DNA of 64,000 nucleotides from Lineus longissimus (GCF_910592395.1 NC_088310.1:22267501-22331500); one strand, 5' to 3'. Numbered from the stretch's first letter, positions 25,418-36,010 are shown. The notes: generated from the letters alone by a model not told the origin. Program-made: numbers and translations.

Positions 25418-26416
25418 TACAAAGTGGTCAGTATAAAGGTACAGATGGAATTCTCAACAAAGATATGAAAAAAGGTAAGTAGTTTTTATTAGTTCCTTTG
25501 AGAGAAATTTTAACAGTGTTGCAGATGCTCATGATAATCTGGCCAGGTAAATCTTGAAAGTATTATGAACTATTGATCAAAGAAATTTCCTCTGAATTCC
25601 CATCATATTACCATTTGCTGTTTGCAGACCTTTGAATGGGAGAAAAGTTACAATATCATTTTCCTTTTCAATTTTTTTGATGAAATTCGCTTTTGAAGGT
25701 CTCAGAGTGACACTTTGCTTTTTCAAAGTTCAGATAAATTTCAATCTCACTGCCACCCCTCTTAAAATTTTCTACTAATATTTTCCATGAAAAAGCAGCC
25801 TTTTCTCTCCTCTTTGATGTAGAAAATTCCATAGAGAGCACTGTCATAAAAATATATATTTTTGCTGTAACCCCCTGAGATAGTTTTCTGTTGATGTATG
25901 ATTTGAAATACATTTTTGGTTCAGATCATCCAGTGTGATAGCTGACAAATATTTTGGGGTAACATCAAATGAGTCAGTTGTCCTTTAATTTCAGACAGGT
26001 TGACATTGAACATGAGGATTAAATGGATGATTTCATCCAACAGTGACTAATAGGAATTTAGGTGCTTTTCTCAAAGTTTCGATGATATTATATGTTATTT
26101 TTAAATATTCACCTGCTGCAAAAAGGTTTTTGGTCCACCCACAGTATGTTTGGGAAATTTTTGTTGTGTGTGCTTTCCAAACAAATTGACCAATTCCCCT
26201 TTCCTATTCTGAAGATGATTCAGTTATCATGATCTGTACTGACTAAATATTCAAATCTGCAGTCCCGGTGACCCTATCCTGATCACACCTCTCAATGCCG
26301 AACATCATCTTTAGTGGGGGAGTTCTATTCTTTCATTTTTATGCCACTTATGAATGATTTTTTGAGAAAGCAGAATAAAACTGACGTGAACATGACCGTC
26401 AAATCATATTATTAAA

Positions 26417-26588
26417 TCCCCACTTTCCGAAAAAAGTGGGGAGATATTGTATTACCGTTCGCCATCAGTCCGTCTGAAAGTGATATCTCCTTGACCGTTC
26501 AACGTACCAACTTAAAAATTCGGTACATCGGTGCTCCGTGACTGGTTTGCACAACACCCTTAAAATTTTGATCCAAGTCCGTCTCTTG
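26417..26588 (+). mobile_element. family C element fragment with a 5' hairpin
   Basis: Starts with a perfect 10 bp inverted repeat (arms 26417-26426 and 26433-26442, tccccacttt / aaagtgggga, loop of 6), followed by gatattgtattaccgttcgcc and a short gtccgtc. It is truncated where copy 2 of the triplicated block begins. A related 3' piece (gcacaacacccttaaaattt) recurs at about 31767, showing that it is dispersed. Confidence 0.6.
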
Positions 26589-27399
26589 CCATTATTTGAT
26601 ATGGGAAGGTATATTTCTTGTTTGTCTGAACTCCACCAGAGACAAGGATGTCCTCGCTAGAAGACAATGTCACATCATTTGATATGGCTTCCTGGCCACC
26701 ACTTGAGACAATACTAAGAATGTCCTCTTGGGAAGTCAATGTCACTTCATTTTCTATGGGTATATCGGACCTCCACTGGAGACAATTCTAGAGTGTCCTC
26801 TTTGGAAGACACTGTTAAATCATTTTCTGTGGCTTTAGGACTTCCACTTGTGACAATACTAAGAATGTCCTCTTTTGAAGACAATGTCGTATCATTTTCT
26901 ATGGCTTTCTCTATCTATCCTCCACTAGAGTCAATACTAAGGGTGTCCTCTTGGGCTTTATCTGAACTCCGGCGGCAAGTGTGTAAAAAGACCGGTGGCA
27001 TACTGAGAATGTCCTGTACTGGGAAGACGCTTCATATCTTCTTCTAACATATCTGGCCTCCACACAGGATAATATCTCAGCGGGCCATCTCTGATATCTC
27101 AATCGACCTCTACGCTCCACCCAGAACCAGTTTAATCTTGAAATGAGACCGTAACATAAACTTTTGTTGAGGGGTGAGAGTTCTTACAATTTACATTACT
27201 TTATCTTACCTGCCTAGCTGCTGCTTATATTGTTCCTTTAAGTAATTGTCCGAGGCTTGTCTTTACTGAGTCTCCTCTAGAAGTTGTGATGTCTTTCTGA
27301 CTTTACTCCAAAAAATACTCACAAAGTGATTTAGGATGGTGAATTATACAGTGTCACAACCTCTCAAGTTTTCTCTATTGGTTTCCTTTGATTTTTCAG

Positions 27400-27471
27400 A
27401 GAGTAAAGCCAAAGAACGTTAATGTCGAGATTGATTGGCCAGAGGAAAACAAGCCTAAGGCAGCTGAATGA
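27400..27471 (+). CDS. candidate terminal coding exon, intact copy 2
   Basis: 72 nt after an acceptor (gatttttcag), reading in phase 0 for 23 codons to TGA. The product is a charged C-terminal tail containing NVNVEIDWPEENKPKAAE. Most differences from copies 1 and 3 that do not break the frame are single substitutions, several of them synonymous. No family was recognised. A possible upstream partner exon lies at 24194-24301. The gene could also be a relic whose exon was simply duplicated within a larger non-coding unit. Confidence 0.35.
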   Translation, partial: RVKPKNVNVEIDWPEENKPKAAE

Positions 27472-27830
27472 TACAAAGTGGTCAGTATAAAGATACAGAT
27501 TGAATTCTCAACAAAGACATAAAAAAAAATTAATTTTTATTAGTTATTTTAAAGATATTGATATTTAAAGACATGAAAAAGATTAATAGTTTTTATTAGT
27601 TATTTTGAGAGAAATTTTAACAGTGTTGCAGGTGCTCATGATAATCCGGTTGGGTAAATCTTGAAAGTATTATGAACTATTGATCAGAGAAATGTTCTCT
27701 GAATTCCCATCACGTTAGCATTTGCTGTTTACAGACCTGTAAAAGGGAGAAAAGTTACAATATCATTTTCCTTTTCAATTTTTTTGATGAAATTCGTTTT
27801 TGAAGGGTTCAGAGTGACACTTTGCTTTTT

Positions 27831-27881
27831 AGCTCACCTCTTAGCAGAGGTGAGCTTATCCCATACCGTGGCGTCCGTCGT

Positions 27882-27920
<39 letters not shown>

Positions 27921-28984
27921 TCGTCGTCGTCCGTCGTCGTCCGTCGTCCGTTAGCAGGGCACGTTTCGTAACTGTTAGAGCTATTGAGTTGAAACTTGGT
28001 ACACATGTACCCTTATGTAATGACACCTTGGAGACCAAGTTTCGGTCCGATTCGTTTCATGGTTTGGCCACCAGGGGGCCAAACGTTAAAAGTGAAAACA
28101 TGCAATATCTCCCTTAATAATAGTCGGGAAATTTTGAAAAAAATATGGTAGGTACTTCTAGCAAAGGTGCATCATATATCCTCCGGGTTTTTGATTTGAC
28201 CTCCTTTTCAAGGTCACAGAGGTCAAATGGTGTAAATTGGCCGTTAGGATGTAACGATGGCACGTTTCTAAACTGCAATGACTATTGATACCAAATTTGG
28301 TACACATTTACCCCTTAGTCAGGTGATCTCAGGGACCGAAGTTTGGTCCAATATGATTCACCACTTGACCACCAGGGGGCAAAATCCAAAAACCTTAAAA
28401 ATGTGATTATTCCTTAACTTCTTGCCCGATTGCCACCAAATTGATATCATGGGTACATCTAACCACCATACAGTATATGTCACACAGGTTTTTAATTTGA
28501 CCTTCTTGTCAAGGTCACAGAGGTCAAATGGCGTAAATTCGCCGTCAGGCCGTAACTATGGCACGTTTCTTAACTGCAATGACTATTGATCACAAATTAA
28601 GTACACATGTACCCCTTGGTCAGGTGATCTTAGGTACCGAAGTTTGGTGCGATCTGATTTGCCGTTTGGCCTCCAGGGAGGGGGCCAAATCCTAAATTCT
28701 TCAAAATGCCATTAATATTCCTAGTAATGACTTGCCCGATTGGCACCAATTTTATATCATAGGTACATCTAATTCTAACAACCATTCAATGAGTCACCCG
28801 GGTCTTCTTTGATTTGACCTACTTTTCAAGGTCACAGAGGTCGAATGTACTGTAAATTGGCCATTTTGGGGAAATTGTAATTGCTTGGACCTACATCAAA
28901 CCTAACACTACATGACACAATACCATGCTCTTTATCCATCTTTCCACCACATGAGGTGAGCACAATGGCCCTGGCCATTTCATT
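27831..28984 (+). mobile_element. family A element with a perfect 5' hairpin (insertion in copy 2)
   Basis: Inserted after tttgcttttt, which is uninterrupted in copy 1 at 25714-25723. It starts with agctcacctc-ttagca-gaggtgagct (27831-27856, a 10 bp perfect stem), followed by a gtc-rich microsatellite and about three ~300 bp modules with ccaccagggggcc and aaggtcacagaggtca. It ends gaggtgagcacaatgg, ggccatttcatt at 28984. No coding capacity. Confidence 0.75.
27873..27952 (+). repeat. gtc/gtcc microsatellite
   Basis: About 80 bp of gtc triplets with interspersed gtcc units directly after the hairpin of the family A element. It creates an artefactual poly-Asp/poly-Thr frame on the minus strand. 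Confidence 0.9.
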
Positions 28985-29605
28985 AGCTCACCACAGGGGA
29001 GCTTGTACGATACCATGGCGCCCGTCGTCTGTTGGCGTCCGTCGTCAGGTGGCCATCTTGAAAATTAAACAAAGTTGGATTGCCACCAAAATATCATGTG
29101 ATTGTATATCTATGTACTCTCTACAACATCCCTGATTTTCAGTCAAATCCATCAACCAATATTGGCGCCAGGCGGCCATCATGAAAATTATACAAGTCTA
29201 ATTACTCCTTAATGGTCGGATTGCAACCAAATTTCATGTGAATATGTACTCTTATCAATATCCCTAATTTTCAGTCAAATCCCATGACAAATATGGCTGC
29301 CAGGCCAGCATCTTGAAAATCCAACAAAGTTCTGTTACCCCTAAACTGTTGAACAGATGTCAACCAATTTCCATGTGACATGTACACTCTTCAATATCCC
29401 TGAAATTCAGTCAAGTTTATAAACAAAATGCTGTACTTAGATGGTAACGGTAATTTTCTTTTGTGCCATTGAGCCGAGAAGAATAATATTCAATCGAATC
29501 AAAACTGCTGGTGAAACTAGCCAGAAACTGTTCTCCCCATATCCACTGCAAATGACATGCATTACATTACTCGAGGTGAGCACATGGTCCCTGGACCATT
29601 TCATT
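28985..29605 (+). mobile_element. second, shorter family A-like element abutting the first
   Basis: Starts agctcacc-aca-ggggagct (an imperfect hairpin of the family) immediately after the ttcatt end of the preceding element, followed by a short gtccgtcgtc tract. Its internal units (gccatcttgaaaat, phrases on a ~120 bp spacing) are of a different subtype. It ends gaggtgagcacatggtcc, ggaccatttcatt at 29605, where copy 2 resumes with caaagttcag. Confidence 0.65.
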
Positions 29606-29963
29606 CAAAGTTCAGATAAATTGCAATCTCACTGCCACCCCTCTTCAATTTTCCATCATATCAGCCTTTTCACTCCTCTATAGAAAATTCCATAGAGAGC
29701 AATGTCACCAAAATATATATTTTTGTTGTAGCACCCTGAGATAATTGTCTATTGATGCATGACTTGAAATAAATTTTTGGTTGTGATCATCCAGTGTGAT
29801 AACTGACAAATATTTTGGGGTAACAGCAAAGACAGTCATTTGCCCTTGAATTTCAAACAAGTTGACATTGAACACGACGGTCATGCTGAGGATTTAGTAG
29901 GTTATTTTATCCAACAGTGTCTAATAAGAATTAAGGTGATTTTCTCAAAATTTCAATGATATG

Positions 29964-30216
29964 ACAGTGGAACCCCTGTCGACGACCACCCCGGTAACGG
30001 GACCATCCCGCTATAACGACCAAGAATCACCGGTCCGGAATGGTTCCCTCTCTAATTACCATTACAAGGCCCCCCCGGTAACAAGACCACCATGGTACCC
30101 AGACCACGACCACTGGATTGGGCGGTCACCCCTCGAACCCGACCAAGTCACCCCTCAAACCCGACCAAAGGCCCGAAATGCCGTAATCTGTCGCGACCGC
30201 GTCTCCAGTTAACCCA
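29964..30216. repeat. dispersed repeat fragment between copies 2 and 3
   Basis: Begins acagtggaacccctgtcgac, like the TIR element at 4986. The sub-segment 30025-30076 (ccggaatggttccctctc and attaccattacaaggccccc) has a close relative at 55289-55339, so part of it is a dispersed repeat. GC content is clearly higher than in its surroundings. Confidence 0.5.
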
Positions 30217-30519
30217 AGCTGCCTAGCTGCTGCTTATATTGTTCCTTTAAGTAATTGTCTGAGGCTTGTTTTATGGTGCAAACCTTTGATGATTTGGCAG
30301 ATAAGTCCTTAAAATCATTCTATCTTTTAAACACAATCATTCTCCAATTTTACTTTTACCTTCTGACACAACTTTTAATACAGCTTGGTTAGGATCTACA
30401 TTTAAACAATGGTTTTATAATTAGTATTAATTAGCATGTTATAGATGTAGGATTAGCCACTCCAAAACATGTTTCTGTTTACAATTGTTTTGCATTGTTT
30501 TTATTTCTGTCTCTAAGTA

Positions 30520-31090
30520 ATTATGCCCCCGCCATAGCGGGGGCATTATGTACTTGGGTGGTTTCGGCCGCCACCGCCGCCGTCGCCGCACTGAATTCTG
30601 GACTATATAACTCAAGAACCCCTTGTTCGGCTGACTTGAAATTTTTAGGGGGTGTAGGCCTAGTGTGTCAAAGGGTCCCTATCGATTTTGGGCGTGTTTG
30701 AAAAACCAATATGGCCGCCAGCCGCCATCTCAGTTAATGAGCGGGTCAGATTGATCTGTAATTTCTGCAGTGAATTGGGGTGGATGGGGCAAGGGTCCCT
30801 ATTGATTTTGGTCGCGCTCCGAAATTCAATATGGCCACCAATAGGCCATCTTGGATTTCCCATTCCGGATTATAACAGGTATCCCAATTGATCTCTAAAT
30901 TCTATGGTTTAATAGGATGGATTGGGGGAGGTTCCCTATCGATTTTGGTCATGCTCCATGATTCAATATGGCCTGCAAGAGGCCATCTTTCCTTTACACC
31001 CCATAACTTCAAAACCAGTTTAGTGACAGGCCTGTTGACTGTGGTCTGGTGCCCACCGAGTGGGGGCATACATTGCGATTTGCCTCGATT
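30520..31090 (+). mobile_element. family B element with a perfect 5' hairpin
   Basis: Starts with atgcccccgc-cata-gcgggggcat (30523-30546, a perfect 10 bp stem), then ccgccaccgccgccgtcgcc. Three ~130 bp units follow, with gtccctatcgattttgg and caatatggcc at about 30665, 30790 and 30929. It ends near gagtgggggcatacattgcg (about 31059-31078), which repeats the right arm of the hairpin. No coding capacity. It sits inside the insertion that splits copy 3. Confidence 0.65.
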
Positions 31091-31451
31091 GCGTTATATC
31101 TAGTTTATGTTGTTAGTTAACAGTTTTCTTGGCAAATCTTTGTTTTATGTGTGGGCAGTTGGGTCCTTGACTCCAGCTTGTGAACACTGCCAGAACACAT
31201 ACACAATCTATAGTATTAGAAAGGATATCCATCTTATACTTCTATTATTCAACTTATATTTCTACTGCTAGTCCCCCCCCCCATAGTATTTGTCTTGACT
31301 GAGTCACCTCTAGAAGTTGTGATGTCTTTAAGACTTTACTCCAAAAAATACTCAAAAAGTGATTTAGGATGGTGAATTGAACAGTGTCACAACCTCTCAA
31401 GTTTTCTTTATGGGTACCATAAAATTAATTAGTTTCCTTTGTCTTTTTCAG

Positions 31452-31523
31452 AGTGTATAGCCAAAATAGGTTAATGTTCAGATCGATTGGCCAGGAGAAA
31501 ACAAGCCTGAGGCAGCTGAATGA
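31452..31523 (+). pseudogene. terminal exon-like sequence, copy 3 (premature stop)
   Basis: 72 nt after a cag acceptor and ending at the same TGA as the other copies, but the third phase-0 codon is TAG and a further TAA follows. It is therefore a broken copy of the 27400-27471 exon. Confidence 0.55.
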
Positions 31524-31739
31524 TACAAAGTGGTCAGTATAAAGATACAGATGGAATTTTCAACAAAGGCATGAAAAAAGATAAGTAGTTTTAGTTACTT
31601 TGAGAGAAGTTTTAACAATGTTGCAGATGCTAATGATAATCCGGCCGGGTAAATCTTGAAAGAATTATGAACTATTGATCAAAGAAAATTCCTCTGAATT
31701 ACCATCATGTTACCATTTGCCGAAAAAGGGTGAGTACAA

Positions 31740-32870
31740 GAACACAAGTTTGGTACTCTGTCACCGATGTGCACAACACCCTTAAAATTTTGATCCAACT
31801 CCGTCTCTTGCCACCAGGGAGCAATATGTGAAAAGAAACAAAGTGCGATCTCACTTATTAGTGATTCGTTTTCGATAAAAATGTTATGATAGGTACTCCG
31901 AGCAAGGATACAACACATATCATACAGCATACAGGTTTTTTTTATTTGACCTACTTTTCAAGGTCACAGAAGTCAAATGGCATAAATTTGCAGGCAGCCA
32001 TAGGAGCCATAAATAAATTGTGACCGGCATCTTGTCAAAATAGAGGTCGCATAAAGCCGTTTTGTTCAGATCGCTCCGTGCGAGAGGCATTTCAATTACA
32101 ATCGCATTTGAAATTTTCTGGTTGCATATGCATATGCGACCAGTTATTCGTGAACTTTGATCCCTGTCACTTATTAGTGACTTGTTTTTGATAATATTTT
32201 TACGGTAGGTCCTCCAAGCAAGGATACATCCCATATCATACGGGTTTTTGATTTCACCTACTTGTCAAGGTCACAGAGGTAAAATAGCGTTAATTGGCCA
32301 TTAGGGTGTATGTTACTATGGCCGGTTTCTTAACCGCTAAAGCGAAGTGCACATGACCCCCCCCCGCGTTAGTTAACCCCTGCCACTCACTTCAGGTCTG
32401 ATCTGATTTTTGACTTGGCCACCAGGGGGACAAAACTAAAAAGGTAAAAAGTGCAATCTCTTGCTAATTAGTGACTTGTTTTTGATCATATTTTTATGTT
32501 AGGTACTCCAAGCAAGGATACATCACATGTCGCACAGGTTTTTGATTTGACCTACTTTTAAAGTCACAGAGGTCAAAAATCATAAATTTGCCATCGGAGT
32601 GTAACTATGGCCAGTTTCCTAACCGCTAAAGCTAAGTACACATGACCCCCAACGTTTAGTTACCCCTGCCACAAACTTCCGGCCCGATCTGATTTACGAC
32701 TTTGCCACCAGGGGGACAATACTAAAAAGGTCGAAATTGCAGTATCTCGCTTGAGTGACTTGTTTTTGATACTAAAATTTTTTGTTAGGTGCTCCAAGCA
32801 AGGATACATCACATGTCGCACGGGTTTTTGATTTGACCCACTTTCAAATCGCAGAGGTAAAAGTCATAAA
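31740..32870 (+). repeat. family A/C module array, fragmented
   Basis: It starts with family C-like sequence (gcacaacacccttaaaattt near 31767) fused to family A modules. About three modules are recognisable by ccaccaggg and ttttgatttgacctactt. A ~165 bp block (about 32002-32170) replaces part of one module and recurs at 34628-34795. No termini are visible, so this is a relic or an expanded array. Confidence 0.6.
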
Positions 32871-33215
32871 TTGGCCGTCAAGAGTGTAACTATCATTGGC
32901 ATTGCCATTAGACTAATATTGTTGGTCCCGTCTTGCAGGGTATATCACAGATTACTTTAAAAGAATGTCTCAATCCGTGTGGCAATCTGTACCACATTGT
33001 CACACAAGCCACTGCAGCTGGTTCATGATCTTATCAAAAGTCATAAATTGGCCGTCAAGAGTGTAAATATCATTGGCATTGCCATTAGACTAATATTGTT
33101 GGTCCCGTCTGGCAGGGTATGTAATAGATTACTTTAAAAGGGTATCTTATTAATCCGTGTGGTAATTTGTACCACATTTTCACACAAGCCACTCCAGCTG
33201 GTTCATGATCTAAAC
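32861..33215 (+). repeat. tandem duplication, 177 bp unit, 2 copies
   Basis: The phrase aagtcataaattggccgtca occurs at 32861 and again at 33038. The following sequence (attgccattagactaatatt, then gtaccacatt and agctggttcatgatct) repeats with few changes. The unit combines the end of a family A module with unrelated sequence. Confidence 0.8.
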
Positions 33216-33401
33216 AACCGTGCTTCTAGTCTTCTACGTTAAAAAAAACGCTGTGTCGAAAATGTATATTGGCATCATGCCAAGACTGGAGGCTAATATG
33301 AAAATAACTCATTCATGAAAAATCACACTTTTGAAAGCAGCGTTCTGATTGGCTCACCGCAACTCGAGGCGCACGATATTCTGAATTATGGCATGCTTTT
33401 T
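33216..33401. other. short spacer, nothing recognised
   Basis: Contains a small palindrome (ttggcatcatgccaa near 33269-33283) and ends in the T run that precedes the next family A element. Confidence 0.4.
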
Positions 33402-34474
33402 GGCTCACCGTTAGGGGAGTCTATACAATAGCCCTCTGTCCGTCGTCCGTCGTATCCTGTTGCACGTTTCTTAACCGCTAGTGCTATGAACTTAAAACTT
33501 TGTACACATGACCCCCTAGGTCAGAGGTACTCTGACACTAAATTTCGGTCCGGTCTGGTTCGTGACTTGGCCACCAGGGGGCCAAAACTGAAAACATAAA
33601 AAGTGTGATATGTCTCTTATTATTGATCCGTTTTCAATGAAAACTAGGTACTCCTAGCAAGGATACATCACATATCGTACGGGTTTTTGATTTGACGTAC
33701 TTTTCAAGGTCACAGAGGTCAAATGGCGTAAATTGGCCGTTAGGATGTAACTATAGCACATTTCTAAACTACAATGACTATTGATCCCAAATTTGATACA
33801 CATGTACCCCTTAGTCAGGTGATCTCAGGGACCGAAGTTCGGTCCAATATGATTTACCACTTGACCACTGGGGGCAAAATCCAAAAACCTTTAAAAATGT
33901 GATTATTCCTTAACTTTTTGCCTGATTGCGACCAATTTGATATCATGGGTACATCTAACCACCATACAGTATATGTCACACAGATTTTTTATTTGACCTA
34001 CTTTTCAAGGTCACAGAGGTCAAAGGGCGTAAATTGGCCGTCAGGCCGTAACTATGGCACGTTTCTTAACCGCAAAGACGATTGATCACAAATTAAGTAC
34101 ACATGTACCCCTTAGTCAGGTGATCTCAGGTACCAAAGTTTGGTCCGATCTGATTTGCCGTTTGGCCTCCAGGGAGGGGGCCAAATCCAAAATTCTTCAA
34201 AATGCTATTATTCCTTAATTACTTGCCCGATTGGCACCAATTTTATATCATAGGTACATCTAATTCTAACAACCATTCTATGTGTCACCCGGGTCTTTTT
34301 TGATTTGACCTACTTTTCAAGGTCACAGAGGTCAAATGTACTGTAAATTGGCCACTTTGGGGAAATTGTAATTGCTTGGACCTACATCAAACCTTACACT
34401 ACATGACATAATACCATGCTCTTCATCCATCTTTCCTCCACATGAGGTGAGCATAATGGCCCTGGCCATTTCAT
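33402..34474 (+). mobile_element. family A element, apparently full length
   Basis: Same ends as the elements at 7942 and 27831: it starts after a T run with ggctcaccgttaggggag, followed by a short gtccgtcgtccgtcg tract, and ends gaggtgagcataatggcc, ggccatttcat at 34474. Three ~300 bp modules lie between. Its internal sequence is closest to that at 27831-28984 (for example the ccagggagggggccaaatcc variant in the third module). Confidence 0.75.
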
Positions 34475-36010
34475 CTTCTGAGGTATGAGGGGAAGTAACG
34501 GACCAATTAACTATGATGGTTCAGAATGCTCGTCCCCATTGTTTATAATGCATTGCTTTGTTATCTGCCAGCCAAAACAGTCGCATTTCATGGAGTGAGA
34601 TTGACCTAAGTGGCAGGCTGCCAGAGGAGCTGTGAATAAATTTTGACCGATATCGTGTGAAAATAGAGGTCGCGTAAAGCTGTTTTGTTCAGATCGCACC
34701 GTGTGAGAGGCGTTTCAGTTACGGTCGCATTTGAAATTTTCTGGTCGCATATGCAACCAGTTGGTCGTTTAATTTTGATCCCTGTCGTTTGTTAGTGACT
34801 TGTTTTTGATAATATTTTTAAGGTAGGTACTCCAAGCAAAGATACATCCCATATCATAGAGTTAAGGTCTGTGACCTTGACATGTATGATTTGACATACA
34901 TGTCAAGGTCACAGAGGTCAAGTAGCGTTAATTGGCCATTAGAGTGTATGTTACTTTGGCCGGTTTCTTAACCGCTAAAGTGAAGTACACATGACCCCCA
35001 ACGTTAGTAAACCCCTGCCACCTACTTCCGGTCTGACCTGATTTTCGACTTGGCCACCAGAGGGACAAACTAAAAAGGTAAAAAGTGCAATATCTCGCTT
35101 ATTAGCGACTTGTTTTTGATAATATTTTAATTTTAGGTACTCCAAGCAAGGGTACATCACATGTCGCACAGGTTTTTGATTTGACCTCCTTTTCAAGTCA
35201 CAGAGGTCAAAAGTCATAAATTAGCCATCAGAGTGTAACTATGGCAGGTTTCTTAACGGCTAAAGCTATGATCGTGAATCTTAGTACACATGACCCCAAC
35301 GTTAGATAACCTCTGCCACCCACTTTCGGTCCGATCTGATTTTCGACTTGGCCGCCAGGGCAACAAAACTAAAAAGGTAAAAAGTGCAATATCTCGCTTA
35401 TTAGTGGCTTATTTTTGATAATGTTTTTAAGTTAGGTACTCCAAGCAAGGATACATTACATGGCGCACAGGTTATTGATTTGACCTACTTTTCAAGTCAC
35501 AGAGGTCAAAAATCATAAATTGGCCATCAGAGTGTAACTATGACAGGTTTCTTAACGGCTAAAGCTATGATCTTGAAACTTAGTACACATGATCCCAACG
35601 TCAGATAACCTCTGCCACCCACTTTTGGTCCGATCTGATTTTCGACCTGGCCGCCAGGGGGACAAAACTGAAAAGATAAAAAGTGCAATATCTCACTCAA
35701 AGTTCACTTTTTTGCCCGTTTTGCAATTTCCAGTCGCAATTATATTCCGCCATTTTCCACGTTTTCCCGTCATTTTACTTGGTCGGCAAAAATCTTGATG
35801 AAATATAAGTTTATTTGAGCAAATAAATTCTTGAAAATAGTGTAATTGTCTCGCTGATTACTGACTTGTTTTTGATAGTATTTTTAAGGTAGGTACTCCA
35901 AGCATGGATACATCACATGTTGCACGGATTTGACCTACATTCCAAGTCACAGGGGTCAAAAGTCTTATATTGGCCATTAGAGTTTAACTATGGCACGTTT
36001 CTTAACCACT
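34475..36010 (+). repeat. family A-related module array without clear ends
   Basis: After a short unrelated lead and the ~165 bp block (34628-34795) come about four modules with tccaagcaaggatacat, gacttggccaccag and caagtcacagaggtcaaa. The last module is interrupted at about 35697-35840 by ~145 bp of unrelated sequence before resuming with tctcgctgattactgac. No coding function. Confidence 0.6.
34869..34914. repeat. perfect 20 bp inverted repeat with a 6 nt loop
   Basis: Arms 34869-34888 and 34895-34914 are exact reverse complements; the arm starts ctgtgaccttgac and the loop is atttga. It lies where other family A modules have the shorter gatttgacctacttttc sequence, so it is specific to this module. 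Confidence 0.85.

Larger units (their letters stand above)
23320..26095 (+). repeat. triplicated block, copy 1
   Basis: The first of three related segments. It shares with copy 2 (26589-29963) both the 78 bp-period repeat section (23361-23700) and a long 3' section from about 25131 to 26095. A stretch of about 1.1 kb (about 24015-25125) is present only here, so it was either inserted in copy 1 or deleted from copy 2. The shared terminal exon-like sequence lies at 25347-25417. Copy ends were judged by eye. Confidence 0.7.
26589..29963 (+). repeat. triplicated block, copy 2 (interrupted by family A elements)
   Basis: Collinear with copy 1 except that it lacks the ~1.1 kb of 24015-25125 and carries a 1775 bp insertion (27831-29605) of two family A elements. 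It ends at about 29963, next to an acagtggaacc terminus like that of the element at 4986. It holds the only intact version of the shared terminal exon (27400-27471). Confidence 0.7.
30217..31695 (+). repeat. triplicated block, copy 3 (interrupted)
   Basis: Homologous to copy 1 from about 25148 onward, but split. The part up to gaggcttgt (about 30267) and the part from tgtcttgactgagtcacc (about 31290) are contiguous in copies 1 and 2, so about 1 kb was inserted here, including a family B element. It ends near 31695 (accatttgccg). Confidence 0.65.

Noticed and set aside
27809-28006. Minus-strand frame with a poly-Asp run
   Set aside because: Produced by the gtc microsatellite of a family A element.
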